A DNA stretch of 44,859 nucleotides, from NCBI RefSeq assembly GCF_001894785.1, contig NZ_BCWW01000023.1, forward strand, positions 1 through 44,859. Direction: 5' to 3'. Under the pieces are notes generated by a model. That model was not told the DNA's origin. It saw nothing but the letters and a program-made list of their open reading frames with translations, and searched no databases. The DNA is from Rhodococcoides fascians NBRC 12155 = LMG 3623 (GTDB taxonomy: Bacteria; Actinomycetota; Actinomycetes; Mycobacteriales; Mycobacteriaceae). Of the stretch, positions 8,564 through 17,058 are shown piece by piece. How positions within the stretch are numbered: position 1 is the first letter of the stretch; every line of letters begins with the position of its first letter. The position numbers and the translations under genes are program-made.

Positions 8564-9880
8564 CTACGAGGCCAGATCTGATTTGTCGATACGTTCGCGC
8601 CCACCGGTAAGGTCGGCGCGTTCGGCGGCGGCACGGCCTGCACGTCGACCCGCATGATCGCGTGCCTCGATACGCACCTCCGTTGTCGAGGGATACATGG
8701 CCGTGAATGCCTTGTTCACGGCATCGCTGCGCTCGGCCAAGATCGGCAGCAAGGCGCTACCGTGATGCTCCGACGCCGCCTTTGTAGCTCGCTCCCGAGC
8801 TTCCAGCAAGCGCTGGCCGATACGGTGGGCGTACGCGATCAGAAAAGATTTCCTGAAGCTGCGACCTCGGGCTTCCGGTGATTCGGCGAGTTCGTCGAGT
8901 GCGCGAGAAGACTGCACGAGTAGCGATGTGAACAGCAGTTCGCACAAATCCAGATCGACTTCGAGCCCGACGATGTTGACCAGAGCGAATCGCTTGTACC
9001 ACAGGGTTCGGGCACCATTTGCTTCGCAAACACTATGCAGGAGAAGAGACTTGGCCTCCGAGTACGGACTGTCGACCAAGATGCGGCGGGTGGTCACGTC
9101 GCCGATCGAACCGCGCGGGTTGTCGGACTCGAGCCGCGCATGGTCGATGGCATAGCGGGTCATGAGATCTTGAGCCTTCGCCGAAAACGCCTCGGCCTCG
9201 GCCGGAAACTGGGTGGACTCCGCCTTTGCCAGTAACCCCCGGATCTTGCCCAGCATCTTGGGATCCGAGACGCCACTCTTGTGGGCCGATGACGGTGCGG
9301 GCGAGGATCGAACCGACGACCACTGCGATGGAATGGGAACCAGCTTGTCGAGTGAACCCAGTGAGGTCGTATGACCGAGGACGGTCAACACCGTGTTCCA
9401 GGAGTCGGACGTGGAGACCCGAGGCCTCGCACACCACCTTCGGAGGCGTTCGACGGACACGCCTGCGGTGGAATCGATTTTCAGATCGATCAGTTGCTCT
9501 CGCCAGGAATCGGGTGCGTTGGTGAGGGCAGAGGAACGCCCCGCATGGGTGGCGACCGCCTCCACCACGAGCAATCCGGCCGCGCCCCCGACCATCTTTC
9601 GAGTAGCGTGCGCGAGTTCGGCCGGCTGCCAACCGATCTCGAACAACCTGTCGACAGAGTGGTCGAGTATCCGTGCTGATACGGCGTACGCAGGATCGAC
9701 TTCGGGCGTGCACTCGAGTTTCGCGAGACGGTCTGCAACCAGCCGAACGTACGCCTTCCACCCTGACCCTCGAGTGGCGTAGTCGAGGCCCATTTCGACG
9801 AGGCGAACCGGATCCGCGTCCGGCCGGATTTGACCGGTGCGGTGAATATTTTGAAAGCTGTCCAGATCGATACGACTCAT
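8564..9880 (-). CDS. DUF2786 domain protein
   Basis: A 438-residue protein. The DUF2786 core is near residues 195-240: KMLGKIRGLLAKAESTQ then PAEAEAFSAKAQDLMTRYAI. The N-terminal third is helical and unassigned, and the C-terminus is rich in Ala/Arg. The ATG at 9880 follows GGAGGGG at ideal spacing; the longer GTG frame at 9895 would place this ribosome site inside the gene. DUF2786 is of unknown function and occurs mostly in actinobacteria and phages. The stop codon touches the possible GTG start of the acyl-CoA ligase, suggesting translational coupling, though a functional link is not obvious. Confidence 0.8.
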   Translation of the reverse strand: MSRIDLDSFQNIHRTGQIRPDADPVRLVEMGLDYATRGSGWKAYVRLVADRLAKLECTPEVDPAYAVSARILDHSVDRLFEIGWQPAELAHATRKMVGGAAGLLVVEAVATHAGRSSALTNAPDSWREQLIDLKIDSTAGVSVERLRRWCARPRVSTSDSWNTVLTVLGHTTSLGSLDKLVPIPSQWSSVRSSPAPSSAHKSGVSDPKMLGKIRGLLAKAESTQFPAEAEAFSAKAQDLMTRYAIDHARLESDNPRGSIGDVTTRRILVDSPYSEAKSLLLHSVCEANGARTLWYKRFALVNIVGLEVDLDLCELLFTSLLVQSSRALDELAESPEARGRSFRKSFLIAYAHRIGQRLLEARERATKAASEHHGSALLPILAERSDAVNKAFTAMYPSTTEVRIEARDHAGRRAGRAAAERADLTGGRERIDKSDLAS

Positions 9881-9970
9881 CGTCGTCCCCTCCACGTCCC
9901 CCGGTGTGGTCCCCGAACTTTTCGGTGAATCGCAGAGTAGGGGAGGGGTCCGACAAGTTATTCGAACATG

Positions 9971-10780
9971 TCAGCGAGGAGCGAGCATCAGCAGCAGTTC
10001 TTCCACCGACGGCAGGCCGGGAATCACGGGAAGGTTCGGTACAGGAGAAGCAGCGGGCGGTGCCGTCAACTCGACGCCGCCGAGCGCTGCCAGGACGTCG
10101 TCGGTCTGTGAGCGGCGCGGTCCATACGTGTTGGAAGCCACGACGAATTCGTCACCGATCGACGCGGACGCAACCACGCTCGATCCGTCGTCGGCCCATC
10201 CCCATTTGCTACCGGTCACGCCGGGTAGTTGCTGGGTGCCCCAGTCCTGCACGGTTCCGTCGGCTGCAACCGGTGCGGCGGAGTTCATCCAGCCGAGGAC
10301 CGGGCTGGCGGGGTCTGTTCGCTTCTTCGCCGCCAGGAATCGCACGGTGTCGGCTGTGCTGGTGTAGGAACTGCCCCAGAAACCGCCCCGCGAGGTAGAG
10401 GTGAGTCCGAACTTCGTTGCCGTCGAATCGATGGCCTGGGGATATTTGTTGTCGAGTACCGAGGCGGCACCGTCGTCACTGACCTGGACCATGCGTGCGG
10501 CCAGGTCGCGATCTCGCGGCGAACCGTCTCCGAAACGCACGACGTAGTCGGCCATGTAGAGCTTGACCGTCGACAACCCCGGGCGTGCCGAATTGTCCTC
10601 TGCGCTGCCGACGTACGTACCCGTCGGAACGTGTTCGTACGAGATCGACGTCCGCGCCGGCACATCTGCCAGATCGCCCGGTGTGGGCAGAGCCTGCGCC
10701 GGTGCGGCGCACGCGAGCGCGATGGCAATTCCGACAAATGGGACAGCGGCTGTGGCTGTGATGCGACGCAGGCCCGGCAT
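9971..10780 (-). CDS. exported serine-hydrolase / beta-lactamase-fold protein
   Basis: A 269-residue exported protein with a Sec signal peptide (residues 1-30, cut after AQA). The mature part has SxxK as S70-T-V-K73 and SDD at 101-103, the equivalents of the active-site serine/lysine and the SDN loop of class A beta-lactamases and penicillin-binding proteins. The KTG position reads SKWGW at 191-195, so the third motif is altered. There is no clear omega-loop ExxxN. The C-terminal 40 residues are Pro-rich. A good AGGAG precedes the ATG. It may be an inactive or specialised wall-associated member; hydrolysis of beta-lactams is not demonstrated. Confidence 0.75.
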   Translation of the reverse strand: MPGLRRITATAAVPFVGIAIALACAAPAQALPTPGDLADVPARTSISYEHVPTGTYVGSAEDNSARPGLSTVKLYMADYVVRFGDGSPRDRDLAARMVQVSDDGAASVLDNKYPQAIDSTATKFGLTSTSRGGFWGSSYTSTADTVRFLAAKKRTDPASPVLGWMNSAAPVAADGTVQDWGTQQLPGVTGSKWGWADDGSSVVASASIGDEFVVASNTYGPRRSQTDDVLAALGGVELTAPPAASPVPNLPVIPGLPSVEELLLMLAPR

Positions 10781-10951
10781 CTCGGTCTCCTCGAGGTGTT
10801 GGCCCGCCGCGAATCGGTGGCCGATGAAAGTACCTACCCTAATAGTAGACGCTTCAACCTCACCCCTGCCCGGATGAATGTGGCTTTGTTGCACTCAGAA
10901 CGACTGACAGTCGCATTGATCCCGACCGGGTGGGGTGTCGGAGCCGATCAG

Positions 10952-12550
10952 TCAGGATCGGCGCAGTGCCAGCAATTTGTCTTTCGAGCGACGCAGCGAC
11001 CCTCGACCCGGGCTCGCCGTCCATGCGCTCGGCAGATCGATCGGATCGGTCAGGCGGCCTGTGTTGAAGTCGTCGACCAGATGTCCGACGGTCTCCTGAG
11101 CACACGATTTGTTGGTGCCGATGAAGCCCGAAGGTCCTCTCTTGATCCACCCGGTGACGTACGCACCGGTCGACGGGGATCCGCCCACTTCCTCGAGTAC
11201 GCGGCCGCCGAGGTTGGGGATGATGCCGACTGCCTGATCGAACGGAATCCCTGGCAGCGCGACGCCGCGGTATCCGATCGAGGTGAGGACGAGGCCGGCG
11301 TCGATCGTTTCGATCTCGCCGGTGGCGGTGCTGCGCACCACATCGTCGGTGTCGGCGGTCAGACCCATGCGCTCGAACTCGACCCCGGTGACCCGATCCG
11401 TGCCCAGGATTCGAGTGGGGGAGAGCAGGTAGCGCAGCGTGACGCGCTTTCGGCCGTCGATGTGCTCGGGTGACTCGTCGACGTGCCGCAGCAGTTGCAG
11501 CTTCTGGGCGACCGCGTGAGGCAGGTCGTTGGTGCCGGCCAGTCGTATCGTCACCGGATCCAGTGCGAGCTCGCTGCGATCGACGGTGAGATCGATATCG
11601 GGGACGGTCAGCAGTCCCGCGAATTCGGGCACGGTGAACGCGGATTGCGCCACGCCACGCCGACCGACGACCATTACCTCTCGAATGGCACTGTGGCGCA
11701 GTGCTTCCAAGGCGTGGGGGGCGATGTCGGTCGCGGCGAGTGCGTCGGGGTCCATGGTCAGGATCCGGGCCACGTCGAGTGCGACGTTGCCGTTGCCGAT
11801 GACGACCGCTCGTTCGTGCGACAGATCGAACGTCCGGTGAGCGTGATCGGGATGACCGTTGTACCAGGCGACGAAGTCGGTCGCCGAAGTGCGCCCAGGC
11901 AGTTCGGCTCCGGGGATACCGAGTTCGCGATCCGACGACGCTCCGACCGCATAGATCACAGCGTGATGGGTGTCCATCAACTCGTCGTGCGTCACGTCTT
12001 TTCCTACCTCGACGCCGAGGTGATAGGTGAATCCCTCTTGCGCCGAGATGGTTTCGAACAGCCGTGACACTTGACGCGTCTTCTGGTGGTCGGGTGCAAC
12101 ACCCAGGCGTGCCAGACCGTGCGGTTGCGGAAGCCGATCGTAGACATCGACGCTGACCCCCGGCTGCGTGAGCAGCTCGTCGGCCGCGTACATCGCCGAG
12201 GGCCCGGACCCGACGATCGCCACCCGGAGCGGTTGGCGATCTCTCGACACCGAGGCGGCCGGCGTGACCGGAGCCAGAATCGGCCGTGGCGGCCGCTCCT
12301 GCTTGTAGAAGTCGGCGTTGATGGTCAGGAACGGAAGTTGAGCCTCGGTCAGTTTGGCCTGGGGAACGATGGCGTCCACCGGGCAGGCCGACACACAGGC
12401 ACCACAGTCGACACACGATTGCGGGTCGATGTGCAGCATTTCCGCCGTCAGGAAGTCCGGCTCGTCGGGGGTGGGGTGTATGCAGTTGACGGGGCACGCG
12501 TAGACGCACGACGCGTCGCTGCAACATGATTGGGTGACGACGTGGGGCAT
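10952..12550 (-). CDS. fprB: ferredoxin--NADP reductase with N-terminal ferredoxin domain (FprB-like)
   Basis: A 532-residue fusion of a two-cluster ferredoxin and a glutathione-reductase-type FAD/NADPH reductase. The first 60 residues carry CCSDASCVYACPVNCIHP and CVDCGACVSACPVDAI, ligands for two iron-sulfur clusters. From residue about 105 come the FAD motif VAIVGSGPSAMYAADELL, the HGLARLGVAPDH segment of adrenodoxin-reductase relatives and the NADPH motif VIGNGNVALDVARIL; GWIKRGPSGFIGTNK closes the FAD domain. This is the mycobacterial FprB architecture. The diiron oxygenase gene lies 61 bases upstream on the same strand, so this protein probably feeds it electrons from NADPH. Confidence 0.9.
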   Translation of the reverse strand: MPHVVTQSCCSDASCVYACPVNCIHPTPDEPDFLTAEMLHIDPQSCVDCGACVSACPVDAIVPQAKLTEAQLPFLTINADFYKQERPPRPILAPVTPAASVSRDRQPLRVAIVGSGPSAMYAADELLTQPGVSVDVYDRLPQPHGLARLGVAPDHQKTRQVSRLFETISAQEGFTYHLGVEVGKDVTHDELMDTHHAVIYAVGASSDRELGIPGAELPGRTSATDFVAWYNGHPDHAHRTFDLSHERAVVIGNGNVALDVARILTMDPDALAATDIAPHALEALRHSAIREVMVVGRRGVAQSAFTVPEFAGLLTVPDIDLTVDRSELALDPVTIRLAGTNDLPHAVAQKLQLLRHVDESPEHIDGRKRVTLRYLLSPTRILGTDRVTGVEFERMGLTADTDDVVRSTATGEIETIDAGLVLTSIGYRGVALPGIPFDQAVGIIPNLGGRVLEEVGGSPSTGAYVTGWIKRGPSGFIGTNKSCAQETVGHLVDDFNTGRLTDPIDLPSAWTASPGRGSLRRSKDKLLALRRS

Positions 12551-12611
12551 GTGGGGTTCCTGACGGCGGGCGCTGCTGTACGGATAACTGGCGCGTGGGG
12601 TGTCGAGAGGG

Positions 12612-13631
12612 CTATGCGGCGAACTGGCTGGAGCTGCGGTCCGGCTCACTACGGAAACGTGATGCCTTGCCGTCGATTCCACACAGCTTCCACATCAGGC
12701 GAGCCGCCCGGTTCATCATTCCGGTATCGGTGGCCAGCATGCGCACATCACCGAAGTAGTCCTGCAGAGCGTGCTGCGACTGCTCGGTTCCCCAGAAGAG
12801 GTCCTTCTTGACACTCTTCGGAATGTCGAACTTCGTCCAGAATTTCTTCGGCGGGATGACGATGACGTCGCACAGAATGCGCATCGTGACGGGGAAGGCC
12901 AGCGACAGCAGGAAGCGTCCGATCTTGGACATCTTGGGCACACGACGACGCAGGAGCTGGTGCGCGAAGGAGATGTGGCGAGCCTCTTCGGCCACGTGAA
13001 TGGCCATCACGCTCTGCATGATCGGATGGATCTCTTCGCCGGAGCGAAGCACCGACTTCTGGATGTGGTCGATGGGTTCCTCGCCTGCGAGGACGCCGAC
13101 GAAGAACAATTCGGGTAGCAGCGTCGCGAACAGAGGGATGAACGGCGAAAGCATCTTCATCGGTCGACTCATGCCGGGAGCGTCGGAACCCACCCGATTG
13201 ACCATCTCCTGGAACATCAGGGTGTGGTTGCACTCTTCGATGGATTCGTGGGTGCAGTAGCGCGCCTCGGCCGAACCGTTGGGCAGCGAGAATACGTACT
13301 GCATCATGCCGCGGATCAGTATGTTCTCGAACTGCAGGCCGACCTTGGCGACATTGGCCTGACGCCACATGCCGATCTCGATCTGCCGGTCCAACGGCAG
13401 GGACTTGTACCAGTCATGACCCCCGATCGGGTCGGTCTTGGCGGGCAATACCCAGCGGGGATCATTGGCGGGAACCGCGAACTTCTCGGACTCCCAGTCG
13501 ATGTCGACGTAAGGATCGAAGTGTTTGTGCACCGAACCCTCGGACAGCAACGTGAGTGTTTCGTTGTACTGCTGCTCGTCCGTGGCGTCGATGTCCACCG
13601 AAACGGACGTGGTGCCGGTCGTCAGTGTCAT
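12612..13631 (-). CDS. AurF-like diiron oxygenase (Rv0885 type)
   Basis: A 339-residue protein with diiron carboxylate ligand motifs in a helical core: FENILIRG, ESIEECNHTLMFQEM and HVAEEARHISFAHQLL, which give the Glu and ExxH ligands of AurF-like (p-aminobenzoate N-oxygenase) proteins. AurF relatives oxidise amines or fatty substrates; the substrate here is unknown. GGAG precedes the ATG. It is the first gene of a pair with fprB, and the order matches Rv0885-Rv0886 of Mycobacterium tuberculosis, which supports an oxygenase/reductase couple. Confidence 0.85.
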   Translation of the reverse strand: MTLTTGTTSVSVDIDATDEQQYNETLTLLSEGSVHKHFDPYVDIDWESEKFAVPANDPRWVLPAKTDPIGGHDWYKSLPLDRQIEIGMWRQANVAKVGLQFENILIRGMMQYVFSLPNGSAEARYCTHESIEECNHTLMFQEMVNRVGSDAPGMSRPMKMLSPFIPLFATLLPELFFVGVLAGEEPIDHIQKSVLRSGEEIHPIMQSVMAIHVAEEARHISFAHQLLRRRVPKMSKIGRFLLSLAFPVTMRILCDVIVIPPKKFWTKFDIPKSVKKDLFWGTEQSQHALQDYFGDVRMLATDTGMMNRAARLMWKLCGIDGKASRFRSEPDRSSSQFAA

Positions 13632-13660
13632 GGCTTCTCCAAACGTGATGCGAACATGGA

Positions 13661-13681
13661 GTTAATGTAACCCCAGTTAAC
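13661..13681. promoter_or_regulatory. inverted repeat upstream of the diiron oxygenase
   Basis: GTTAA and TTAAC arms with an 11-base spacer lie 30-50 bases upstream of the start codon; a third related element, TGTAAC, sits between them. The AT-rich block stands out in this GC-rich region and could be a repressor site or overlap the -10 region. The cognate regulator is unknown. Confidence 0.35.
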
Positions 13682-13722
13682 ATGAAAGGGAAGCCCGTCG
13701 AAACTTTTCAGTTCGGACGGCG

Positions 13723-15021
13723 CTACTGATCGTCCGAACGCTCGTCGGACACCTCCGCGACTTCGTCGGTCTCGAACAGCTGCAATTGGATCGCCGACGG
13801 ATCGACCACAGGAGTGACCTGTTCGGGGGTGCTCCGCAGCACCTCCCGCAGGGCAGCCACTGCGCTGCCCCAGTTCGCGGCCTCGCGATCCGCCTCGTCC
13901 ACATCGCAGTGTTCGTCGCCCAGGTCCGCGGCTACCGCCATGCCGCGCCACGATGCCTCCTGCTCGGCGCTGATGCGGAGATACGACACGACCACGTCAC
14001 GGTCCGAAGAGCAGCACTCGAGGACGGTGCGTGGCTCGACAGCATCGGGCGAATCCGCGATCAGCTCTATCAACGCGAGCAGACCGTCCGGGAAGTCGTC
14101 ACCTTCGAGGACCGGAGGGGTCGGTTCGCCGAGCCTGCCCCCGAAGTCCTCGGCGAACTTGTCGTCGACCTGCTCCCACACGTGCGAGAGCATCCGGACC
14201 GCCCACAGCAGGTGATCGGCCACGAACGGTGATCCGCTGACACGTACCTGGGCCACGATGCAGTCCTGGACGAGATGCAACATCACATCCGGAAGCTGCA
14301 CGTTGAGATCGACCAGCAACTCGGCCGCGCGGGTGCGACCGGTGACCGCGTGCACCAACGTCGAGTTGATCTCGACGACCGGCTCGGTGGATTTGACCGT
14401 GACGTATGCGGTGCCGTTGACGAATCGCAGAGGGATGTCGCCGTCGGGGTCGTGATCGGGCGGAAAGCCGAACCAGGGTTCGAGTGCACGATCGACGAGT
14501 TGCTGCAGGTGGTCCTTCCCTTTCGGCTGCACGCACAGTGGAACGACTGCCGAGACGGGTTCGGTGCTGGCCTCGAAGCTCGGCACGTCGTAGCGTCCGG
14601 TGGCCCGCGAACTCAGAAAAGACGGGTGTGGCAGGCCCCAGATGTCACGGAACACCGCGACCGTCTTCTTCGCCAGATCATCGGACCACGAGCGATTGCG
14701 GTCGACGTGGGGTGGCGTCGGCTCGGAATCCCGAGACGTTCGAAAGCCCAACGCGTTCAGTGCTTCTCGCTGAGCGTCGGTGATGGCGCGACTACTGTGT
14801 AGGTGCTCGTTGGCGGGCAGCTCGCAACGAACCATGTCGAGATCCCAGGCGTAGAACTGGACGCAGGCCGCGGTGTCCGGAACGCCGTCCGTGCTGTCGT
14901 ATCGAGACTCGATCACCAAGGCGTCACCGTCGCGCATGGCGCTGACGTACTCGCCGAGCCGGCGTTGGAAGTGCATCCATGCCGAGTCGACGTCGAAGTC
15001 GAACTCGAGTGAATCGCTCAT
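13723..15021 (-). CDS. YbjN / type III chaperone-like (TY-Chap) domain protein
   Basis: A 432-residue acidic, cytosolic protein with no signal peptide. The N-terminal 140 residues resemble the YbjN/T3SS-chaperone-like domains described in actinobacteria, with an FYAWDLDMVRCELP strand region, a helix SDDLAKKTVAVFRDIWG and the short motif LPHPSFLSS at about residues 131-139. A second domain (about 170-290) contains PWFGFPPDHDPDGDIPLRF. GGAG precedes the ATG. The related protein encoded at 28331 shares the helix plus PHPSFLS block. Exact function is unknown; these domains are thought to bind peptides or clients. Confidence 0.7.
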   Translation of the reverse strand: MSDSLEFDFDVDSAWMHFQRRLGEYVSAMRDGDALVIESRYDSTDGVPDTAACVQFYAWDLDMVRCELPANEHLHSSRAITDAQREALNALGFRTSRDSEPTPPHVDRNRSWSDDLAKKTVAVFRDIWGLPHPSFLSSRATGRYDVPSFEASTEPVSAVVPLCVQPKGKDHLQQLVDRALEPWFGFPPDHDPDGDIPLRFVNGTAYVTVKSTEPVVEINSTLVHAVTGRTRAAELLVDLNVQLPDVMLHLVQDCIVAQVRVSGSPFVADHLLWAVRMLSHVWEQVDDKFAEDFGGRLGEPTPPVLEGDDFPDGLLALIELIADSPDAVEPRTVLECCSSDRDVVVSYLRISAEQEASWRGMAVAADLGDEHCDVDEADREAANWGSAVAALREVLRSTPEQVTPVVDPSAIQLQLFETDEVAEVSDERSDDQ

Positions 15022-15112
15022 GTCGGCTCCTTACCCGAATCGCGCTGAGATAACGCGGCGTCGGTCACGCTAGCGGCGAGCACCGACAGAGTCTCGGCGC
15101 GCGCGAGTGCGT

Positions 15113-16273
15113 TCACGACGACGCCGAGTCCTCGAGCGGCTCGTGCGTCTCCTCGTCCAGCGCCCCGAAAGGGTGCGCCTCGGCCACGCCGTCCAGAACA
15201 GCGGGACGCAGCGCATGTGGAACCGCCAGGACCTCTTCGATCCGCACGAGAATGCCTTGCTCGATCAGCGATCGAACCCGGTGGTCGATCAGCTGCGCCG
15301 TCCGCAGGTCCTCACCCTCCAGATCGGCGTAGTCCTCGCCCTCGTTGTTCAGAGGCAGCTCGTCGGTCATCGCGGCCAGCAGGGTCTGAACCGCGAACGT
15401 GTTGGCCAGCGAACGGGACACGTCGGGGTCGTCGGCGTCTCCGGACAGCTGCACTCGGACGTGTTCGGCAACCAGCTCATGAACGGTCTCCGCCTCACGC
15501 TTGGCCAGAGACGGGGCGTTGTCGCCGAGCTTGGCCGTGTGGCCGTCGATCCGGACCAGTTCGGTCGCGATGGCCGTCGACCAGTAATCGACGGCTGCAA
15601 CGTCCGAGGACTCGGCGAGTGCGGCGGGGTCGAGCGGAGCGGGATGGATGGCGGTGCGTAGATGGACGTCGTCCGACACTGCCAGTCCGTCGGCGACGCG
15701 AGCAACGATGTCATCGAGCGCAGGCAACAGCGGCAGAGCCGAAATGGCCGCAAGCTCTTGGTCGAGCGAGACGTTCGGCAGATCGATGTCGTCTGCGTCG
15801 AGCATGTCGGGCTCGTCGCCTTCGAGGAAGTCGGAGAGGTCTTCCATGCAGTGTGCGTAGTCCTCCGGGCTGCCGTCCCACAGATCGGTCTCGTCGAGGA
15901 ACGTCAGATACTGCAGTGACGTGAGAACGAGGTTCACTGCCGTGTCCTCGGCTGTCTCCGATTCCTCCTGCAGAATGCGTTCTGCAGCATCCACCAGCAG
16001 GTGCGCATCGGCGGGAATCCACGCGCTGGGGGAGAACCCGTGGCGCGCACCGGACAACTGGGTCAGTGTCGACGACACCAACCGTGAGATTGCCTCGGCC
16101 TGCTCCGACATCTCGCTCTCGTCGAGCCACTCGACGAAACCGTCGATCAGATCGCTGATCCGCTCGGATACGACACCGGTCGGTGCCGGCCGAGATTGCT
16201 GGTGACGCCGTTGCCGGGCCTTGGTCTTTTCTGCACGTTTCTGTCCGCGGTTGGCAGGCCGCTTCGATCCCAT
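15113..16273 (-). CDS. hypothetical acidic protein
   Basis: About 386 residues. The first 30 are strongly basic (GSKRPANRGQKRAEKTKARQ), while the remainder is very acidic and helical, with dense Asp/Glu runs such as EGDEPDMLDADDIDLPN near residue 165. I recognise no family. The start at 16273 is preferred to an in-frame ATG at 16297, though neither has a strong ribosome site. It lies 91 bases upstream of the YbjN-like gene on the same strand and may be expressed with it. The basic head plus acidic body suggests a nucleic-acid or ribosome contact, but this is speculative. Confidence 0.7.
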   Translation of the reverse strand: MGSKRPANRGQKRAEKTKARQRRHQQSRPAPTGVVSERISDLIDGFVEWLDESEMSEQAEAISRLVSSTLTQLSGARHGFSPSAWIPADAHLLVDAAERILQEESETAEDTAVNLVLTSLQYLTFLDETDLWDGSPEDYAHCMEDLSDFLEGDEPDMLDADDIDLPNVSLDQELAAISALPLLPALDDIVARVADGLAVSDDVHLRTAIHPAPLDPAALAESSDVAAVDYWSTAIATELVRIDGHTAKLGDNAPSLAKREAETVHELVAEHVRVQLSGDADDPDVSRSLANTFAVQTLLAAMTDELPLNNEGEDYADLEGEDLRTAQLIDHRVRSLIEQGILVRIEEVLAVPHALRPAVLDGVAEAHPFGALDEETHEPLEDSASS

Positions 16274-16321
16274 GGCTCGCAGCTTATCCGCTGACATGTC
16301 CGGTTTCGTCGCGTGACGCCT

Positions 16322-16996
16322 CTAGCCGCGAAGGAACGAGTCCGCAGAAGCGGCCAGTGCAGCATCGGGTGCCCGGCGATACAACTCGGCCGGGCGACCG
16401 CCACCTGCCGTCGTCGTCGTGCTCGTTCCCTCGAGTGCGGTGATGACGTGGCGGCGAAACGTGTCTTTGGAGAACGCGCGATCGAAGACGATTTCGTACA
16501 GCGACCGCAGTTCGAGGAGCGTGAAGGTGGAATCCAGGAATCCTGCAGGGTCGATCTCTCGCGCGTAGCGAGCTCGGAGGTCCAGCACTGCCTCGGTGAC
16601 CATCTCGCTGTGATCGAACGCCAGCGTCGAGCCCGGCACCACACCGTCGATGGCGACCGATTCGGCTGTCGCAGGCAGTGATCGACTCGGTGTGGCTGCG
16701 CCGTGCGCCATCGACAGCACCCAACCGCGGTCGTCGCGGCCGGGCTCGTCGAAGAGCTTGAGTTGGTGGAACTGCAGATCGACGATGTTCGCCTTGGACT
16801 CGAGTGCGCGTTCGGCGGCTTCGGTCAGGGTTTCCGACGGGCGCAGAAACGTTCCGGGAAGTGCGAGGCCCCGCTCAGAGGGCACGACAACGACCTGTAG
16901 CTGCTGTTCACGGACCGTCAGGACCGCGACATCGACCGCAACCGAAGGTCGCGGGTAATCGGTCAGAGCCTTGCCGTCTCGGTCCGTCCACGTCAT
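16322..16996 (-). CDS. nrtR: NrtR-type Nudix transcriptional regulator
   Basis: A 224-residue protein with an N-terminal Nudix fold and a C-terminal winged helix. The Nudix box region (residues 48-71, GTFLRPSETLTEAAERALES) departs from the consensus: the spacing after Gly is one longer and the REUXEE glutamates are replaced by Ala, Ser and Lys, so hydrolysis is unlikely. The C-terminal part has FTLLELRSLYEIVFDRAFSK, FRRHVITAL and GRPAELYR, the hallmark of NrtR regulators. Family members sense ADP-ribose and control NAD metabolism. It is divergent from ADP-ribosylglycohydrolase and macrodomain genes, whose products release ADP-ribose or related metabolites. Confidence 0.87.
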   Translation of the reverse strand: MTWTDRDGKALTDYPRPSVAVDVAVLTVREQQLQVVVVPSERGLALPGTFLRPSETLTEAAERALESKANIVDLQFHQLKLFDEPGRDDRGWVLSMAHGAATPSRSLPATAESVAIDGVVPGSTLAFDHSEMVTEAVLDLRARYAREIDPAGFLDSTFTLLELRSLYEIVFDRAFSKDTFRRHVITALEGTSTTTTAGGGRPAELYRRAPDAALAASADSFLRG

Positions 16997-17018
16997 GGGT
17001 TGCAGCTTAGCGCAAGTC

Positions 17019-17048
17019 TGATCTATTGTTAGATCAACAACGATCTAA
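17019..17048. promoter_or_regulatory. overlapping palindromes between nrtR and the ADP-ribose operon
   Basis: Two inverted repeats overlap here: TGATCT-N6-AGATCA (17019-17036) and TTAGATCaacaacGATCTAA (17029-17048). They share the central AGATC half-site and fill the 62-base gap between divergent start codons. The second ends 10 bases before the ADP-ribosylglycohydrolase ATG, next to its AAGGGG ribosome site, so binding should block that operon and probably nrtR too. Binding by the adjacent NrtR is inferred. Confidence 0.6.
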
Positions 17049-17058
17049 GGGGCAGCGA

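Noticed and set aside
10860..12527. 555-residue open frame on the same strand as fprB
   Set aside because: It is the second frame of fprB, Arg/His-rich with no family resemblance; fprB has clear cofactor motifs.
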